From: Sedimentisphaerales bacterium
Lineage (GTDB): Bacteria; Planctomycetota; Phycisphaerae; Sedimentisphaerales; SG8-4
DNA length: 28,133 nt
NCBI GenBank assembly: GCA_016928975.1
Contig: JAFGJR010000224.1
Coordinates: 1 to 28,133, forward strand
Reading direction: 5' to 3'
Of this stretch, positions 8,625 to 17,600 are shown piece after piece (position 1 is the stretch's first letter; the number at the start of each line of letters is the position of its first letter). Below the pieces are notes generated by a model, which did not search any database, was not told where the DNA came from, and worked only from the letters and a program-made list of their open reading frames with translations. Made by a program: the position numbers and the translations under genes.

Positions 8625-9482
8625 CTACCGACCGGTCGCTCGGGAGCCCCGCTCATTCGTCGTCCGAGATCCGGTCTGTCCTGTCTTAGACGATTTCTGC
8701 TCGTCGGTTGCTTCCGACGTCTGCTCCTGGGTATCGGGGTTTGGACCGCTGTCCCCCCGCCCTTCCGCGGCTGCCACGATGAACCTGATTCTCCGGGTCT
8801 TGTCGATGGCAATCGTGCGGTAGATCTTCTCCTCATCGTATACTTCCATCGTGCCGCGTACCGTCTCGTGAGGCATGGCAAACGAGATGCTGGCCCTCAC
8901 GCCCGGCGGCAACGTGGCGTCCGTCCACGTTTGCACGAACTCATCCTCGCCCTTGGGGATCTCCAGCAGAAAGCACGTCACGCCGCGACAGAGGGGAACC
9001 AGGGGATAGTTGTCCTCCAGCGAGTCTCTCTTCGAATCGAGCAGTTTGTCTTCTGCGTCGATCCCCTCATGGCCGCGGTAGATGACCAGGCCGGCCGAGT
9101 CCCCCTCATAGTCGTAGCCGGCTCGCCACGTGACCTCCTCGAAGACCTTCTCCTCGTTCTTGCTGTCGCGCATCGTTCGACGCAACACCAACTGGGACCG
9201 GCGGAAGCCATTGTCGAGGCCGCTCTTGATCTCAACGCTGTACCCCTGCTCGCTGCCGAGCACGCGGTCGAGATCCTCCGCCAGCAGTTGCAGCACCTCG
9301 GTGGCCGTGGCAGCGCTGGGATCGTCGACCTGGGCCAGAACCGCGTCGGCCGCCCGGTTCGCACGTCCGTAGACCGTCAGAATCGCCGTCAGCACCATCG
9401 CACCAATCACCAGCGCGACGATCATCTCTCCAAGGGAGGAGAAACCGGCTCGATCATGCGATCCTGTCCGTGGTATTCTCAT
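8625..9482 (-). CDS. gspJ: GspJ-like minor pseudopilin
   Basis: The N-terminus DRAGFSSLGEMIVALVIGAMV is a pseudopilin helix preceded by a short basic leader. Counting from the expected Gly-Phe cleavage site, the conserved Glu falls at +6 rather than +5, as if one residue had been inserted. The 285-residue length, place between gspI and gspK, and periplasmic beta-rich body with LVLRRTMRD and GVTCFLLEIP fit GspJ, the tip pseudopilin that binds GspI and GspK. The last 45 residues are Ser/Thr/Gln/Gly-rich and probably disordered. ATG 9482 lies 34 bases after the gspI stop. Confidence 0.8.
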   Translation of the reverse strand: MRIPRTGSHDRAGFSSLGEMIVALVIGAMVLTAILTVYGRANRAADAVLAQVDDPSAATATEVLQLLAEDLDRVLGSEQGYSVEIKSGLDNGFRRSQLVLRRTMRDSKNEEKVFEEVTWRAGYDYEGDSAGLVIYRGHEGIDAEDKLLDSKRDSLEDNYPLVPLCRGVTCFLLEIPKGEDEFVQTWTDATLPPGVRASISFAMPHETVRGTMEVYDEEKIYRTIAIDKTRRIRFIVAAAEGRGDSGPNPDTQEQTSEATDEQKSSKTGQTGSRTTNERGSRATGR

Positions 9483-9516
9483 ACAGCACTCAGTCTGCCC
9501 GATCGGCTCCGTGGGG

Positions 9517-10392
9517 CTACCTCTTCTTGTTCCTGTCGTTCAACAGCTTCATGACGTCGCCGACGCCCATCTTGTCCAACTGCTCCTGGGGCAGACCGGT
9601 CAGGCGGTCTTTCCCATCGGAGCTGCGAATCTGACCGGTCGTCTCCTGGCCCTCTTCCTGCCGGCTCTGGATCATCGACGCGAGCTCTTCGATGGACTCG
9701 ACCTGTTGCTTTCTCTCCGCCGCGGTCGGCTTGCCGTCGGCTCGCACATACACGTCGACATTGTGCTTGAGGAAGGAGCCGTCGTTCAGGGTCACCAACC
9801 CCTCGTCGACCCATTTCTCGATTGTCTCGACATCGACGCCGGCATACTCCGCCGCCGCCTCGGAGGTCCCGAGGACCTGCTCCGCCGTAAGCTCCTCGAT
9901 GCTCCCCGGCTCTCCGGCGAGCTGATTCGCCTGCTGGTCGGTCAGCTCGGTGATCCAGTGCTCCAGCTCCACCGTCTGTTTCTCGCCGGTGGAGTCCGGG
10001 TACTCCGCGGAGCAGACCGCGCGAATCCACATCTTCCCCGACACCGGCTCGGAGAAGGCCTCGACGACCGTCTGCCAGGAGAGGTCCGGATACCGGTCGC
10101 TGTTGCCATAGTCCACCGTCTCCTTGACCGAGCTGGACGAGAGAATCGTCTCCATGTTTTCCCGGGCCAACTGGTAGGCCGCCATCCGCAGGGCGGAATC
10201 GGCAGCCGAACCGAGACACCGGTCCACGACGAGCAAGATGCTCGAGGCGACCAGGGCCAGAATCGCCAGCGACGTCATGACCTCCAGCAAGGAGAAACCG
10301 GTGCGGCCAGGTCCCTCGCACAGCCGGCGCCCTGCCTTCGTGTTGTCGGTCCTTGTATTCCGCATATGGGTCAGAGATTGCACTATGTCCAC
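9517..10392 (-). CDS. gspI: GspI-like minor pseudopilin with an HTH-like C-terminal domain
   Basis: The leader and first helix are canonical: GRTG then FSLLEVMTSLAILALVASSI (about 33-52), with Glu at +5. GspI nucleates the pseudopilus tip. Typical GspI is about 120-130 residues, but this one has 291. The extra part contains, at about 172-216, TSEAAAEYAGVDVETIEKWV, then DEGLV and FLKHNVDVYVR. This matches the pattern of MerR/excisionase-type (HTH_17) helix-turn-helix domains. A charged, Gln-rich tail follows. A DNA-binding role outside the cytoplasm is unlikely, so the fold may be used structurally. The start is GTG 10392; ATG 10365 is the alternative. The gene begins 12 bases after the gspH stop. 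Confidence 0.8.
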   Translation of the reverse strand: MDIVQSLTHMRNTRTDNTKAGRRLCEGPGRTGFSLLEVMTSLAILALVASSILLVVDRCLGSAADSALRMAAYQLARENMETILSSSSVKETVDYGNSDRYPDLSWQTVVEAFSEPVSGKMWIRAVCSAEYPDSTGEKQTVELEHWITELTDQQANQLAGEPGSIEELTAEQVLGTSEAAAEYAGVDVETIEKWVDEGLVTLNDGSFLKHNVDVYVRADGKPTAAERKQQVESIEELASMIQSRQEEGQETTGQIRSSDGKDRLTGLPQEQLDKMGVGDVMKLLNDRNKKR

Positions 10393-10404
10393 GAGTCGCC
10401 GCCG

Positions 10405-11049
10405 TTAGAGAAACGGCACTTCATCCTTGGCCTTCAGAGCCATCAGGGGCGGATCACCGTCGACCACCTCGATGATCGGCGTGATCCGGCTGACCAATAC
10501 CGCGTGAGGTTGCTCATCCTCGTCTCGAAAGACGATCTTGCCGCCGTAGAACCAGCCCGCGTGCCCGGCGACAAACGTGGCCTTGCGGTTGGTGAACTTG
10601 TCGTCGGGGCCGCCGAAGTCGAATTCGACGTACTCGACCCGGCAGCTCTCGCTGAACTGCCCCTGAGCGATGATCTTCTCGTCGAGCACCGTATCCAGGT
10701 TGGAGGAGGCGATCTCATGCAGCAGGTACGTCTGCTCGATCATGTCGATGATGATTCCGTACCGACGGCTGCTCTCGGCGGCGGACGAGGCGGCCATCTG
10801 CATCAACGAGACGAACTCCTGCATGTCCGCCCTGAACTGGCTGCGCCGCATCGTGCCGAACAGGTTGGTCTGTACCATGACGACGAAGAGCGCCAGGATC
10901 GACACGACCAGGATCATCTCCACAAGCACAAAGGCTCGCGAGCGTGCGCGAGCCGCATGCGCCTCGGCTGCTCCGCGCGAGGCCGGCACATCCTCACCCC
11001 GGACAGCGCCGATGGGATCACGAATCCGTACTGAGCAGATCCGTATCAT
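10405..11049 (-). CDS. gspH: GspH-like minor pseudopilin
   Basis: The protein has a prepilin-type segment RSRAFVLVEMILVVSILALF with Glu at +5 but Ala, not Gly, at -1. The periplasmic body includes a FVAGHAGWFYGGKIVF stretch. GspH sits between the major pseudopilin and the tip. ATG 11049 gives 214 residues, an overlap of 32 bases with gspG, and an unusually long leader. GTG 10989, seven bases after a GGGG run, would give a leader of normal size and no overlap, and may be the true start. Identification rests on pilin signal and operon position. Confidence 0.75.
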   Translation of the reverse strand: MIRICSVRIRDPIGAVRGEDVPASRGAAEAHAARARSRAFVLVEMILVVSILALFVVMVQTNLFGTMRRSQFRADMQEFVSLMQMAASSAAESSRRYGIIIDMIEQTYLLHEIASSNLDTVLDEKIIAQGQFSESCRVEYVEFDFGGPDDKFTNRKATFVAGHAGWFYGGKIVFRDEDEQPHAVLVSRITPIIEVVDGDPPLMALKAKDEVPFL

Positions 11050-11458
11050 ATCCCTCGCCGCCTTCCTGGGCATCGGCGCCCAGACTCTTGATAACGAATG
11101 CTTTGCCGCTCGCGGGATTGAGCTCGTAAATGAAGTCATTGCCCCATCCGTCCCTGGGGATCTCGGTCGTGTCGAGGTAGCCGCCGGCGGGCCAGTTCTG
11201 CACGTCGGTAGGCTGCTCCAGCAGGGCCGTCAAACCTTCCTCTTCGGTCGGGAACCGGCCGGTGTCCATCTTGAACTGGTTCACCAGGGTGTGCAGCGAT
11301 CGCAAGCTGGCCTTGGTGGTGATGACTCTCGCCTTGTCCGTGTGGCCGACGAAGTTGCCGACGACCACGGCGAACAGCAGGCCCAGGATGATCAGCACAG
11401 CCATCAGCTCCACCATCGTGAAGCCGGCCGCTGCTTTGTACCTTCGATTCTCCTTCAT
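11018..11458 (-). CDS. gspG: Major pseudopilin GspG
   Basis: The 146-residue product is a textbook GspG. The leader MKENRRYKAAAG is followed by FTMVELMAVLIILGLLFAVV with Glu at +5. Then come TGRFPTEEEGLTALLEQPTD, the GGYLDTTEIPRDGWGNDF loop corresponding to the PxDPWGNPY calcium-loop region, and a C-terminal GADAQEGGEGYDTDL. It polymerises into the pseudopilus that pushes substrates through the secretin. ATG 11458 is preceded by GGAGAAG at good spacing. It follows gspF by 20 bases and overlaps the longest reading of gspH. Confidence 0.95.
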   Translation of the reverse strand: MKENRRYKAAAGFTMVELMAVLIILGLLFAVVVGNFVGHTDKARVITTKASLRSLHTLVNQFKMDTGRFPTEEEGLTALLEQPTDVQNWPAGGYLDTTEIPRDGWGNDFIYELNPASGKAFVIKSLGADAQEGGEGYDTDLLSTDS

Positions 11459-11478
11459 AATCCGTCTTCTCCAAAACC

Positions 11479-12696
11479 TCAGAACTTGATGGATGAGATT
11501 CTCAGGATGGGCAGGATCGTCGCGTAGGCGATGACACCGACCACGGCCGCCATGAAGATGATGATGAGCGGCTCGACGGCGGCGCTGAGACGCTCGATCA
11601 CGATATCCGTCGATGATTCCAGGTTCTCGCTGATGCTCTTGAGCATGGTTTCGAGCTCGCCGCTTTTCTCGCCGACGGAGACCATGTGCGCGATGGCCGG
11701 ATCGATCACGCCGCTGTCGCGAAGGGGAGTCGCGATGTCGGCGCCGGCCAGGATGCGCTCCCGGGACTGCTGAACCGCCCGCTTCATCAGAGAGTTGCCC
11801 GTCGTCTCGGCGACGACCCGCAGCGACTCGGCCATCGAAAGTCCCGAGCCGATCAGCGTCGAGAGCGTCGAGGCGAACCGGGCGACCACCCGCTGCCTGA
11901 CGAGCGGGCCGAACACCGGAAGCGACAACAGGAATTTGTCGCGCACATAGGCCCCCCGCTCCGTTTTGAAGAAACGCCGCAGCGCGACGACCAGCACGGC
12001 GATCCCGCCCAGCAGGACGAGCACCCGCCAGGTCGTCAGGATGAGACTGAAGTTCATCAATTGCTTCGTGATCCACGGCAGCTCCTGGCCCGTCCTTTGA
12101 ATCTGCGCACCGATCTTGGGGATCACCTTGGTGGTCAGGATCACGACCGCCAGCAGGCAGAAGCCCACCAGCACGATCGGGTAGATCATCGCCGTCAGAA
12201 TCTTGGCCTCGACGCGCTGACGCTTCTCCATGAAGTTGGCGATGGTCTTCAGGCTGCCGCCCAGCGTGCCGGTGACCTCGCCGACGCGGACCATGGCCAC
12301 GTAGATGACGTCGAAGTACTGGTCGTAGTCCTTCAACGCGTCCGTGAGAGACTCGCCGGTCACGACCCGATCGCGAATCTCCGTCAGGGCGTTGCGGAAC
12401 CGCGGGTCCGTGCTCTGCATCATCAGCACGGAAAGGGCCTCCGTGAGCTTGATGCCGGAGGTCAGCAGGGTCGCCAGTTGCTTGGTGAAATCGACAAGCT
12501 GGGTCTTGTTGCGTTTACGCAGGATGGAGAACAGGGCACGCTGGCTCTCGACGGCGGACGTCACCTCGGTGACGGAGGACGGATGGATGTTGCGCATCCT
12601 CAACTGCTTGCGCGCAGCAAAGGGACTCTCGGCGGTGATCGTTCCCTTGGTCTTCTTGCCGCCGGTCGTTATGGCCATGTATTCATATCGTGGCAT
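11479..12696 (-). CDS. gspF: T2SS inner-membrane platform protein GspF
   Basis: The 405-residue protein has the two repeated T2SSF domains of the family. The first carries FTKQLATLLTSGIKLTEAL (about 70-88), the second FASTLSTLIGSGLSMAESL (about 274-292). Hydrophobic helices follow each (ILTAMIYPIVLVGFCLLAVVI and a final LIIIFMAAVVGVIAYATILPIL). The start MPRYEYMAITTGGKKTKG is typical. GspF is the polytopic core of the assembly platform and contacts GspE and GspL. ATG 12696 was chosen because the frame upstream of it runs into the inverted-repeat element and is not GspF-like. Confidence 0.95.
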   Translation of the reverse strand: MPRYEYMAITTGGKKTKGTITAESPFAARKQLRMRNIHPSSVTEVTSAVESQRALFSILRKRNKTQLVDFTKQLATLLTSGIKLTEALSVLMMQSTDPRFRNALTEIRDRVVTGESLTDALKDYDQYFDVIYVAMVRVGEVTGTLGGSLKTIANFMEKRQRVEAKILTAMIYPIVLVGFCLLAVVILTTKVIPKIGAQIQRTGQELPWITKQLMNFSLILTTWRVLVLLGGIAVLVVALRRFFKTERGAYVRDKFLLSLPVFGPLVRQRVVARFASTLSTLIGSGLSMAESLRVVAETTGNSLMKRAVQQSRERILAGADIATPLRDSGVIDPAIAHMVSVGEKSGELETMLKSISENLESSTDIVIERLSAAVEPLIIIFMAAVVGVIAYATILPILRISSIKF

Positions 12697-12727
12697 AGCG
12701 AAATCCGAAACGCTACACGAACCACTC

Positions 12728-12907
12728 GTGGAGTTTGGCAAAATGGAAGTCAGGCTTACTTTGGGAAGGAAAAATCGTACTCTTGATTTTTCCTTCCCAA
12801 AACGGTACACGCCCGGCGTATGATCGGCTCTGGAGATCATTCGAGGAAATCGTGAAACCGATTTCCTCGAATAATATAAGCCTGACTTCCATTTTGCCAG
12901 ACTCCAC
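12728..12907. repeat. 180-bp inverted-repeat element with cloverleaf folding potential
   Basis: Arms of 31 bp at 12728-12758 and 12877-12907 are reverse complements with a single mismatch. Inside are two perfect hairpins: 17 bp at 12760-12776/12785-12801 (loop 8) and 14 bp at 12839-12852/12859-12872 (loop 6), separated by a 37-bp spacer. The whole folds as a closed three-way junction on DNA or RNA. It fills nearly all of the gspE-gspF spacer, in an operon whose other spacers (bar gspC-gspD) are short. No obvious target-site duplication flanks it. It looks like a non-autonomous mobile repeat or an RNA processing element. Confidence 0.9.
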
Positions 12908-12926
12908 TTTCATCTTGTCGTACATC

Positions 12927-14633
12927 TTACGTGACATCCGCCTGGGTCACTCTCAGGACTTCGGCGACGGTCGTGATACCCGCCAGGGCCTTGCGAGCGC
13001 CGTCCATTCGCAGGGTCTGCATGCCCGCCTGGAGGGCGAGTCTCTTGATCGACCCGGCGGTGGCCCTCTTGTAAATGAGGTCCTGAATATCCGTGTGGAT
13101 GAGCATCAGCTCATAGATGCCGGTCCGGCCGCGATAGCCCGTCTGGAAGCATCGCTCGCAGCCTTTCCCCACGTAGAACCTGGCGTCCTTGTTCTGCTCC
13201 GGAGTCCCGAGGCCAAGCTCGCTGAGCTCGTGGGCCGTCGGGGTCGACGGCTCCCGGCAATCGGGGCATACGCGGCGGACAAGCCGCTGGGCCATGATAG
13301 CAATTAACGACGAGCTGACAAGATAGGGCTCGACGCCCAGGTCCAGCAACCGGCTCACGGCGCCGGCCGAATCGTTCGTGTGCAGCGTGCTGAAGACCAG
13401 GTGGCCGGTCAGGGAGGACTGGATCGCCATGCGGGCGGTCTCCACGTCGCGGACCTCGCCGACCATGATCACGTCGGGGTCCTGACGCAGCACGTGACGC
13501 AGGGAGGTCGCGAAGTTCATACCCTTCTTGCTGGCGACCTGGATCTGGCTGATCCCCTCAAGCTGGTACTCGATGGGGTCCTCGATCGTGATCACGTTCT
13601 TTTCCGCCGAGTTGATCCGGTTGAGGCAGGCGTACAGCGTGGTGCTCTTTCCGCTGCCGGTGGGCCCGGTGACGAAGATCACGCCGTGCGCGCGGTTCAG
13701 CAGCGAATCGAGCCTCGCCAGGTCGTCCGCCCACAGCCCCAGCTCATCGAGGGCGAACACGCCCGTGCTCTTGTCGAGGATACGCAGCACGCAGCGCTCG
13801 CCGAAGCTGGTCGGGACGGTGCTCACACGCAGGTCCACTTCCCGCTGACCAAGCCGGACGCTGGACCGACCGTCCTGCGGCAGACGCCGCTCCGCGATGT
13901 CCATGCCCGCCATGACCTTGATACGCGAAATGATCAGGGGAAGAACATTTCGATTCAGGCTCAAGACGTCATAGAGGATGCCATCGACCCGGTAACGAAT
14001 CTGGATCTTCGACTCATAGGGATGGACGTGAACGTCGCTCGCTCTCAATTGCAGCGCCCGGAACAGGATGTCGTTGACGAGCCGGATCACGGGCGGGCGA
14101 TTCACCACGTCGAGCAGGTCATCCGAGGCCGTCACCTCATCGACCAACTGATCGAGGTTCTGCGAGTCCAGCTCCTCCGCGACCTCCTCGATGACGGTGT
14201 TTCGCTGTTGATAGGCGTTATCGATGACCGACGTAATGGCGGCCCGTGTGGACAGGGCCGGCGTGACCGGCATCCGCGTCATTTTCGAGACGTTGTCCAG
14301 AATGTTCGTGTCCAGCGGTCGCGACAGGACGACCGTCAGCTCGCCGTCGCCCTGCTGGGGCTTGACTCCGACCAGGTAGTGATGCTGCGCGTACACCGCC
14401 GGGACCGCCTGGACAAACTCCCGCGGGACCGACTGGTCGGAGATCTCACCCAGGTATTGCCAGCCGAGGGCCTCGGCAAACAGCTTGAGGATCACGTCTT
14501 CCGTGAAATACGGGCATGCCAGCAGAACCTCGTCGAGGCGGCCTCGGCCCTGGTTCTCCTCAATGAACCTGGCCAGCCGCTCCGGGTCTACCAGCCCCGT
14601 CCTCTTCGCCGTCTGGATCAGCAAATCCTTCAT
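12927..14633 (-). CDS. gspE: T2SS assembly ATPase GspE
   Basis: The 568-residue protein has an N-terminal GspE/MshE-N domain (about 1-150), then the ATPase. Walker A is GPTGSGKST at 323-331, the Asp box near ITIEDPIEYQLEG (348-360), Walker B DPDVIMVGEVRD at 385-396, and the His box region HLVFSTLHTNDS. A zinc-binding tetracysteine module is at C456-x2-C459 and C492-x2-C495. It powers pseudopilus assembly from the cytoplasmic face, docked on GspL and GspF. ATG 14633 lies 30 bases after the gspD stop. Confidence 0.96.
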   Translation of the reverse strand: MKDLLIQTAKRTGLVDPERLARFIEENQGRGRLDEVLLACPYFTEDVILKLFAEALGWQYLGEISDQSVPREFVQAVPAVYAQHHYLVGVKPQQGDGELTVVLSRPLDTNILDNVSKMTRMPVTPALSTRAAITSVIDNAYQQRNTVIEEVAEELDSQNLDQLVDEVTASDDLLDVVNRPPVIRLVNDILFRALQLRASDVHVHPYESKIQIRYRVDGILYDVLSLNRNVLPLIISRIKVMAGMDIAERRLPQDGRSSVRLGQREVDLRVSTVPTSFGERCVLRILDKSTGVFALDELGLWADDLARLDSLLNRAHGVIFVTGPTGSGKSTTLYACLNRINSAEKNVITIEDPIEYQLEGISQIQVASKKGMNFATSLRHVLRQDPDVIMVGEVRDVETARMAIQSSLTGHLVFSTLHTNDSAGAVSRLLDLGVEPYLVSSSLIAIMAQRLVRRVCPDCREPSTPTAHELSELGLGTPEQNKDARFYVGKGCERCFQTGYRGRTGIYELMLIHTDIQDLIYKRATAGSIKRLALQAGMQTLRMDGARKALAGITTVAEVLRVTQADVT

Positions 14634-14663
14634 ATCACCCGATTCTTCCCGTACAACCGATCA

Positions 14664-17600
14664 TCAGTATGCGTCGAGCACCTTCGGCGGATTCACCGGC
14701 TTTGTCTTCACGCCCGGCCAGCTCTGGTAGTTCTGGAACTCCAGCTCATGCTTCTCAAACGCCGTCCGGTTGATCTCGGAGATCTGCCTGAGGTCTTCCA
14801 TGCTCTCATTCTCTGTTCCTGCCGGTCGGATGATCTCCGCCTTCACGAACATATACAGTTTACTCTCGTCGTCCGAGTCATTGATAGTCCTGAATAGGCC
14901 GCCCAGGAGCGGAATATCCCCCAATATCGGCACTTTGGACCCGCTCTTATTCTGACTCATTTTCAACATCCCGCCCAGGATGATCGTGCTTCCATCGGGC
15001 ACCGTCACCGCCGTCTTGACCTCGCTCGTCGTAGTCTCCGGCGGCTTTGTGCCATCCGTGCTTTTGGAGAGATCGAAATCGGACCGCTTCAATTCCACAA
15101 CGAGGCGGAGCAGATTGCCCTCGCTGATGTGCGGGGTGATGTTCATCTCGATCGCCGCTTCATAGGGTTTGAACTCCGTCGACGTCGTGATGAAGGGCTG
15201 CGCCGTGTTGCCCGTCCCGGCATTGGCGAGGGGGATGGAGGATTGCTGCTCCACATACATCGTTCGTCCGGTCTTGATATTGCCAGGCTCGTTGTCGTTG
15301 ACCAGCAGTTTGGGTTTGGCCAGAACTCGCCCGTAGCCCTTCCCCTGCACAGCGGTCAGCAGGGCGCTGATGTGTTTGTCGCCGTAATAGCCTTTGAAGG
15401 TTCGCGGATTGGTTCCGTCCACCCCCATCGACGACAGATCCAGGAAGTGGTCTTTTTCACCCGATTTCGTCTTAGCAAGCACATTGGCAGGCACAGAAGC
15501 CGCAGCACCCAACGCGCCGGAGGAGTCGAGCAGATTGGGAATGCCCTCGACCAACTGCAGGTCATAGTTGAAGGAGTCGTTCTTGGTGATCTCCACGAGG
15601 GTCACGTCGATGAGGACCTGCGGCCTTCGCTTGTCCAACTGCTTGATCAGGGCCGAGATCCATTCCTGGTTCTTCTTGCTCGCGTAGACGACCAGCGAAT
15701 AAGTGTTCGGGTCGGGGACGATCTTGATCTTCTCCTCCCGGCCGACGACCGTCTTCTCCATCTTGCCTTCTTTGTTCTGCTGCTCGACCGTCTCCTGGAT
15801 CAGGCTTTCCAGGACCTCGGCCAAGTGGTCCGGAGTCGAGTTTTCGAGCGGATAAATCTTGTAAGGGATTTCGCCTGCGTCCATCTCACTATCCACGTAC
15901 TCGATGATGGCGGCAATGGCGGCATGCTGCTCGGCCGTCGCGTTCACCAGGAGCGAGTTCGTGGATTCGACGACGACGACCTGCGGCTCGCCCACGATGC
16001 CGGCTTCGGTGACCTCGGCCACGACCGGGACTTCCGGGGTCGGCGTGACCTGCCGGGCCGCCTGGGCCGCGGTCGGGCTCGTGGTCCTGGACGAGCCGGT
16101 GATCCGGCCGCCGGGGGCAGTCGATTCGGGCAGCTTGCTGATGATTCCCAGTTCCTGGAGCTTGCGGGCCACCTCATCGGCATCCACATGGCGGATGCGG
16201 TACAGCTCGAGCCTGCGCAAATCCTGCTGCTCGACATCGAGAGTCTCGACGAGCTCCTCCACGGTGTGCAACTGCTCCTCCTCTCCGATCATGAGAATCC
16301 GGTTGGTCCGCTCGTCGGCGTCAAGATAGACCCCGGGTTTCGCGCTGGGGGGCCCGCCGGGCGTTATACGACTGCGCGCCGCCGCCGCCTGGGCCTGGGC
16401 GGCCTTGATCCGCACGAGCCTGGCGCGCCAGGCCGCCTCGGACTCGCCGGGGAGCCGCGCCACCTGGGTCGTCGTCCCGCTGTCACCCTCGCTTCCAACG
16501 GTCACGGAGACGCTCTCGAGCTGCTCCGCCAGGCCCTTCACCTTCTCCGCCAACGCTTGTGCCATCGTGTATCGTAGTTGCCGGAACTTGAACTTCCGCG
16601 GAGCGCCTGGCTTGTCCACCATGTCCAGGAGGTTCTCGATGCGCGCCATGCGATGGGAGTAGGCCGTCACGATCACGGTCCCGCTCTCCGCCATGGACGT
16701 CAGGCCCACGGACAGTTGCATCTGATTCAGCAGGTTCTCCACGCTGACGGTGTCGATGTGCTTGAGGTTGAAGACGCGGGTGACGACGGTGTCCCCCGCC
16801 TCCACCGCCTTCACTTCCGGAGTCACCAGCTCCGGATCGATGTTCATGACCTCCGTCTTCGGCACGATCTTGACGACGTTGTCCTTGTGACGGGTCATGA
16901 CCAGGTCCTTGAACTGGAGCACCGACTCCAGCAGGTAGTACAGGTCTTTGACCCTCATCGTTCCCTGGAGGTTCCCGTTGAGCTTCAAGGTCACGTCGCC
17001 GGTGATCTTGGCCGGGTCGTACACGTAGCTCAGGTTCAGATACTTGCCCGCCAGGTCCAGCAACTGAATGACCGGCAATCGCTCGGGCAACGTCAGCTTG
17101 ATCACCTGGTCCCCGTTGGGGAACTCCGGTGGATCATAACGGGATGCGTCCGACGTGGTCGGCGCATGGGAAGCCGGCGTCCCGGCGTTGAGGGTCTGGG
17201 TGTCGAGCACTTCCACGGCTTTGAGGGACTCGTCCTCCGGCTTGTCCACAGGCGAAGAGACCTGCTGCGGCTCCACGGGCACCGTCTGTCCCGGCTGAAG
17301 GGCCGCCTGGTCGCCAGTGGTCGGCGCAGGCGCCGGCTGGGATTCCGGCGTCGTCAGAGACACAGACGTCGCCGGCGCGGCAGGGGAGTTCGAGTCAACG
17401 GGTGGATCGTCAACCTGACCGAGAGAGGAAGCACTGGGCAGCGGCGTTTGCCCGGGGGTTGCGCCAGGTACGGGTTGCGCAGCAGCCTGGGCCGCGGCTT
17501 TCCGCTGCGCCCGCACTTCGGCCGCACGCCGTTCCAGCTCGCGCAGCCTGTCCTGTACGTCTTTGGGCAGCGCCGGCGTCCTGTCCGCCTGCGCAGACTT

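Noticed and set aside
11018..12076. A 352-codon reading of gspG
   Set aside because: Everything upstream of ATG 11458 overlaps gspF out of frame and is not pilin-like; the leader MKENRRYKAAAG with its GGAGAAG site marks the true start.
12713..12937. A 74-codon frame across the inverted-repeat element
   Set aside because: It is explained by the palindrome itself, overlaps the gspE stop, and has no independent support.
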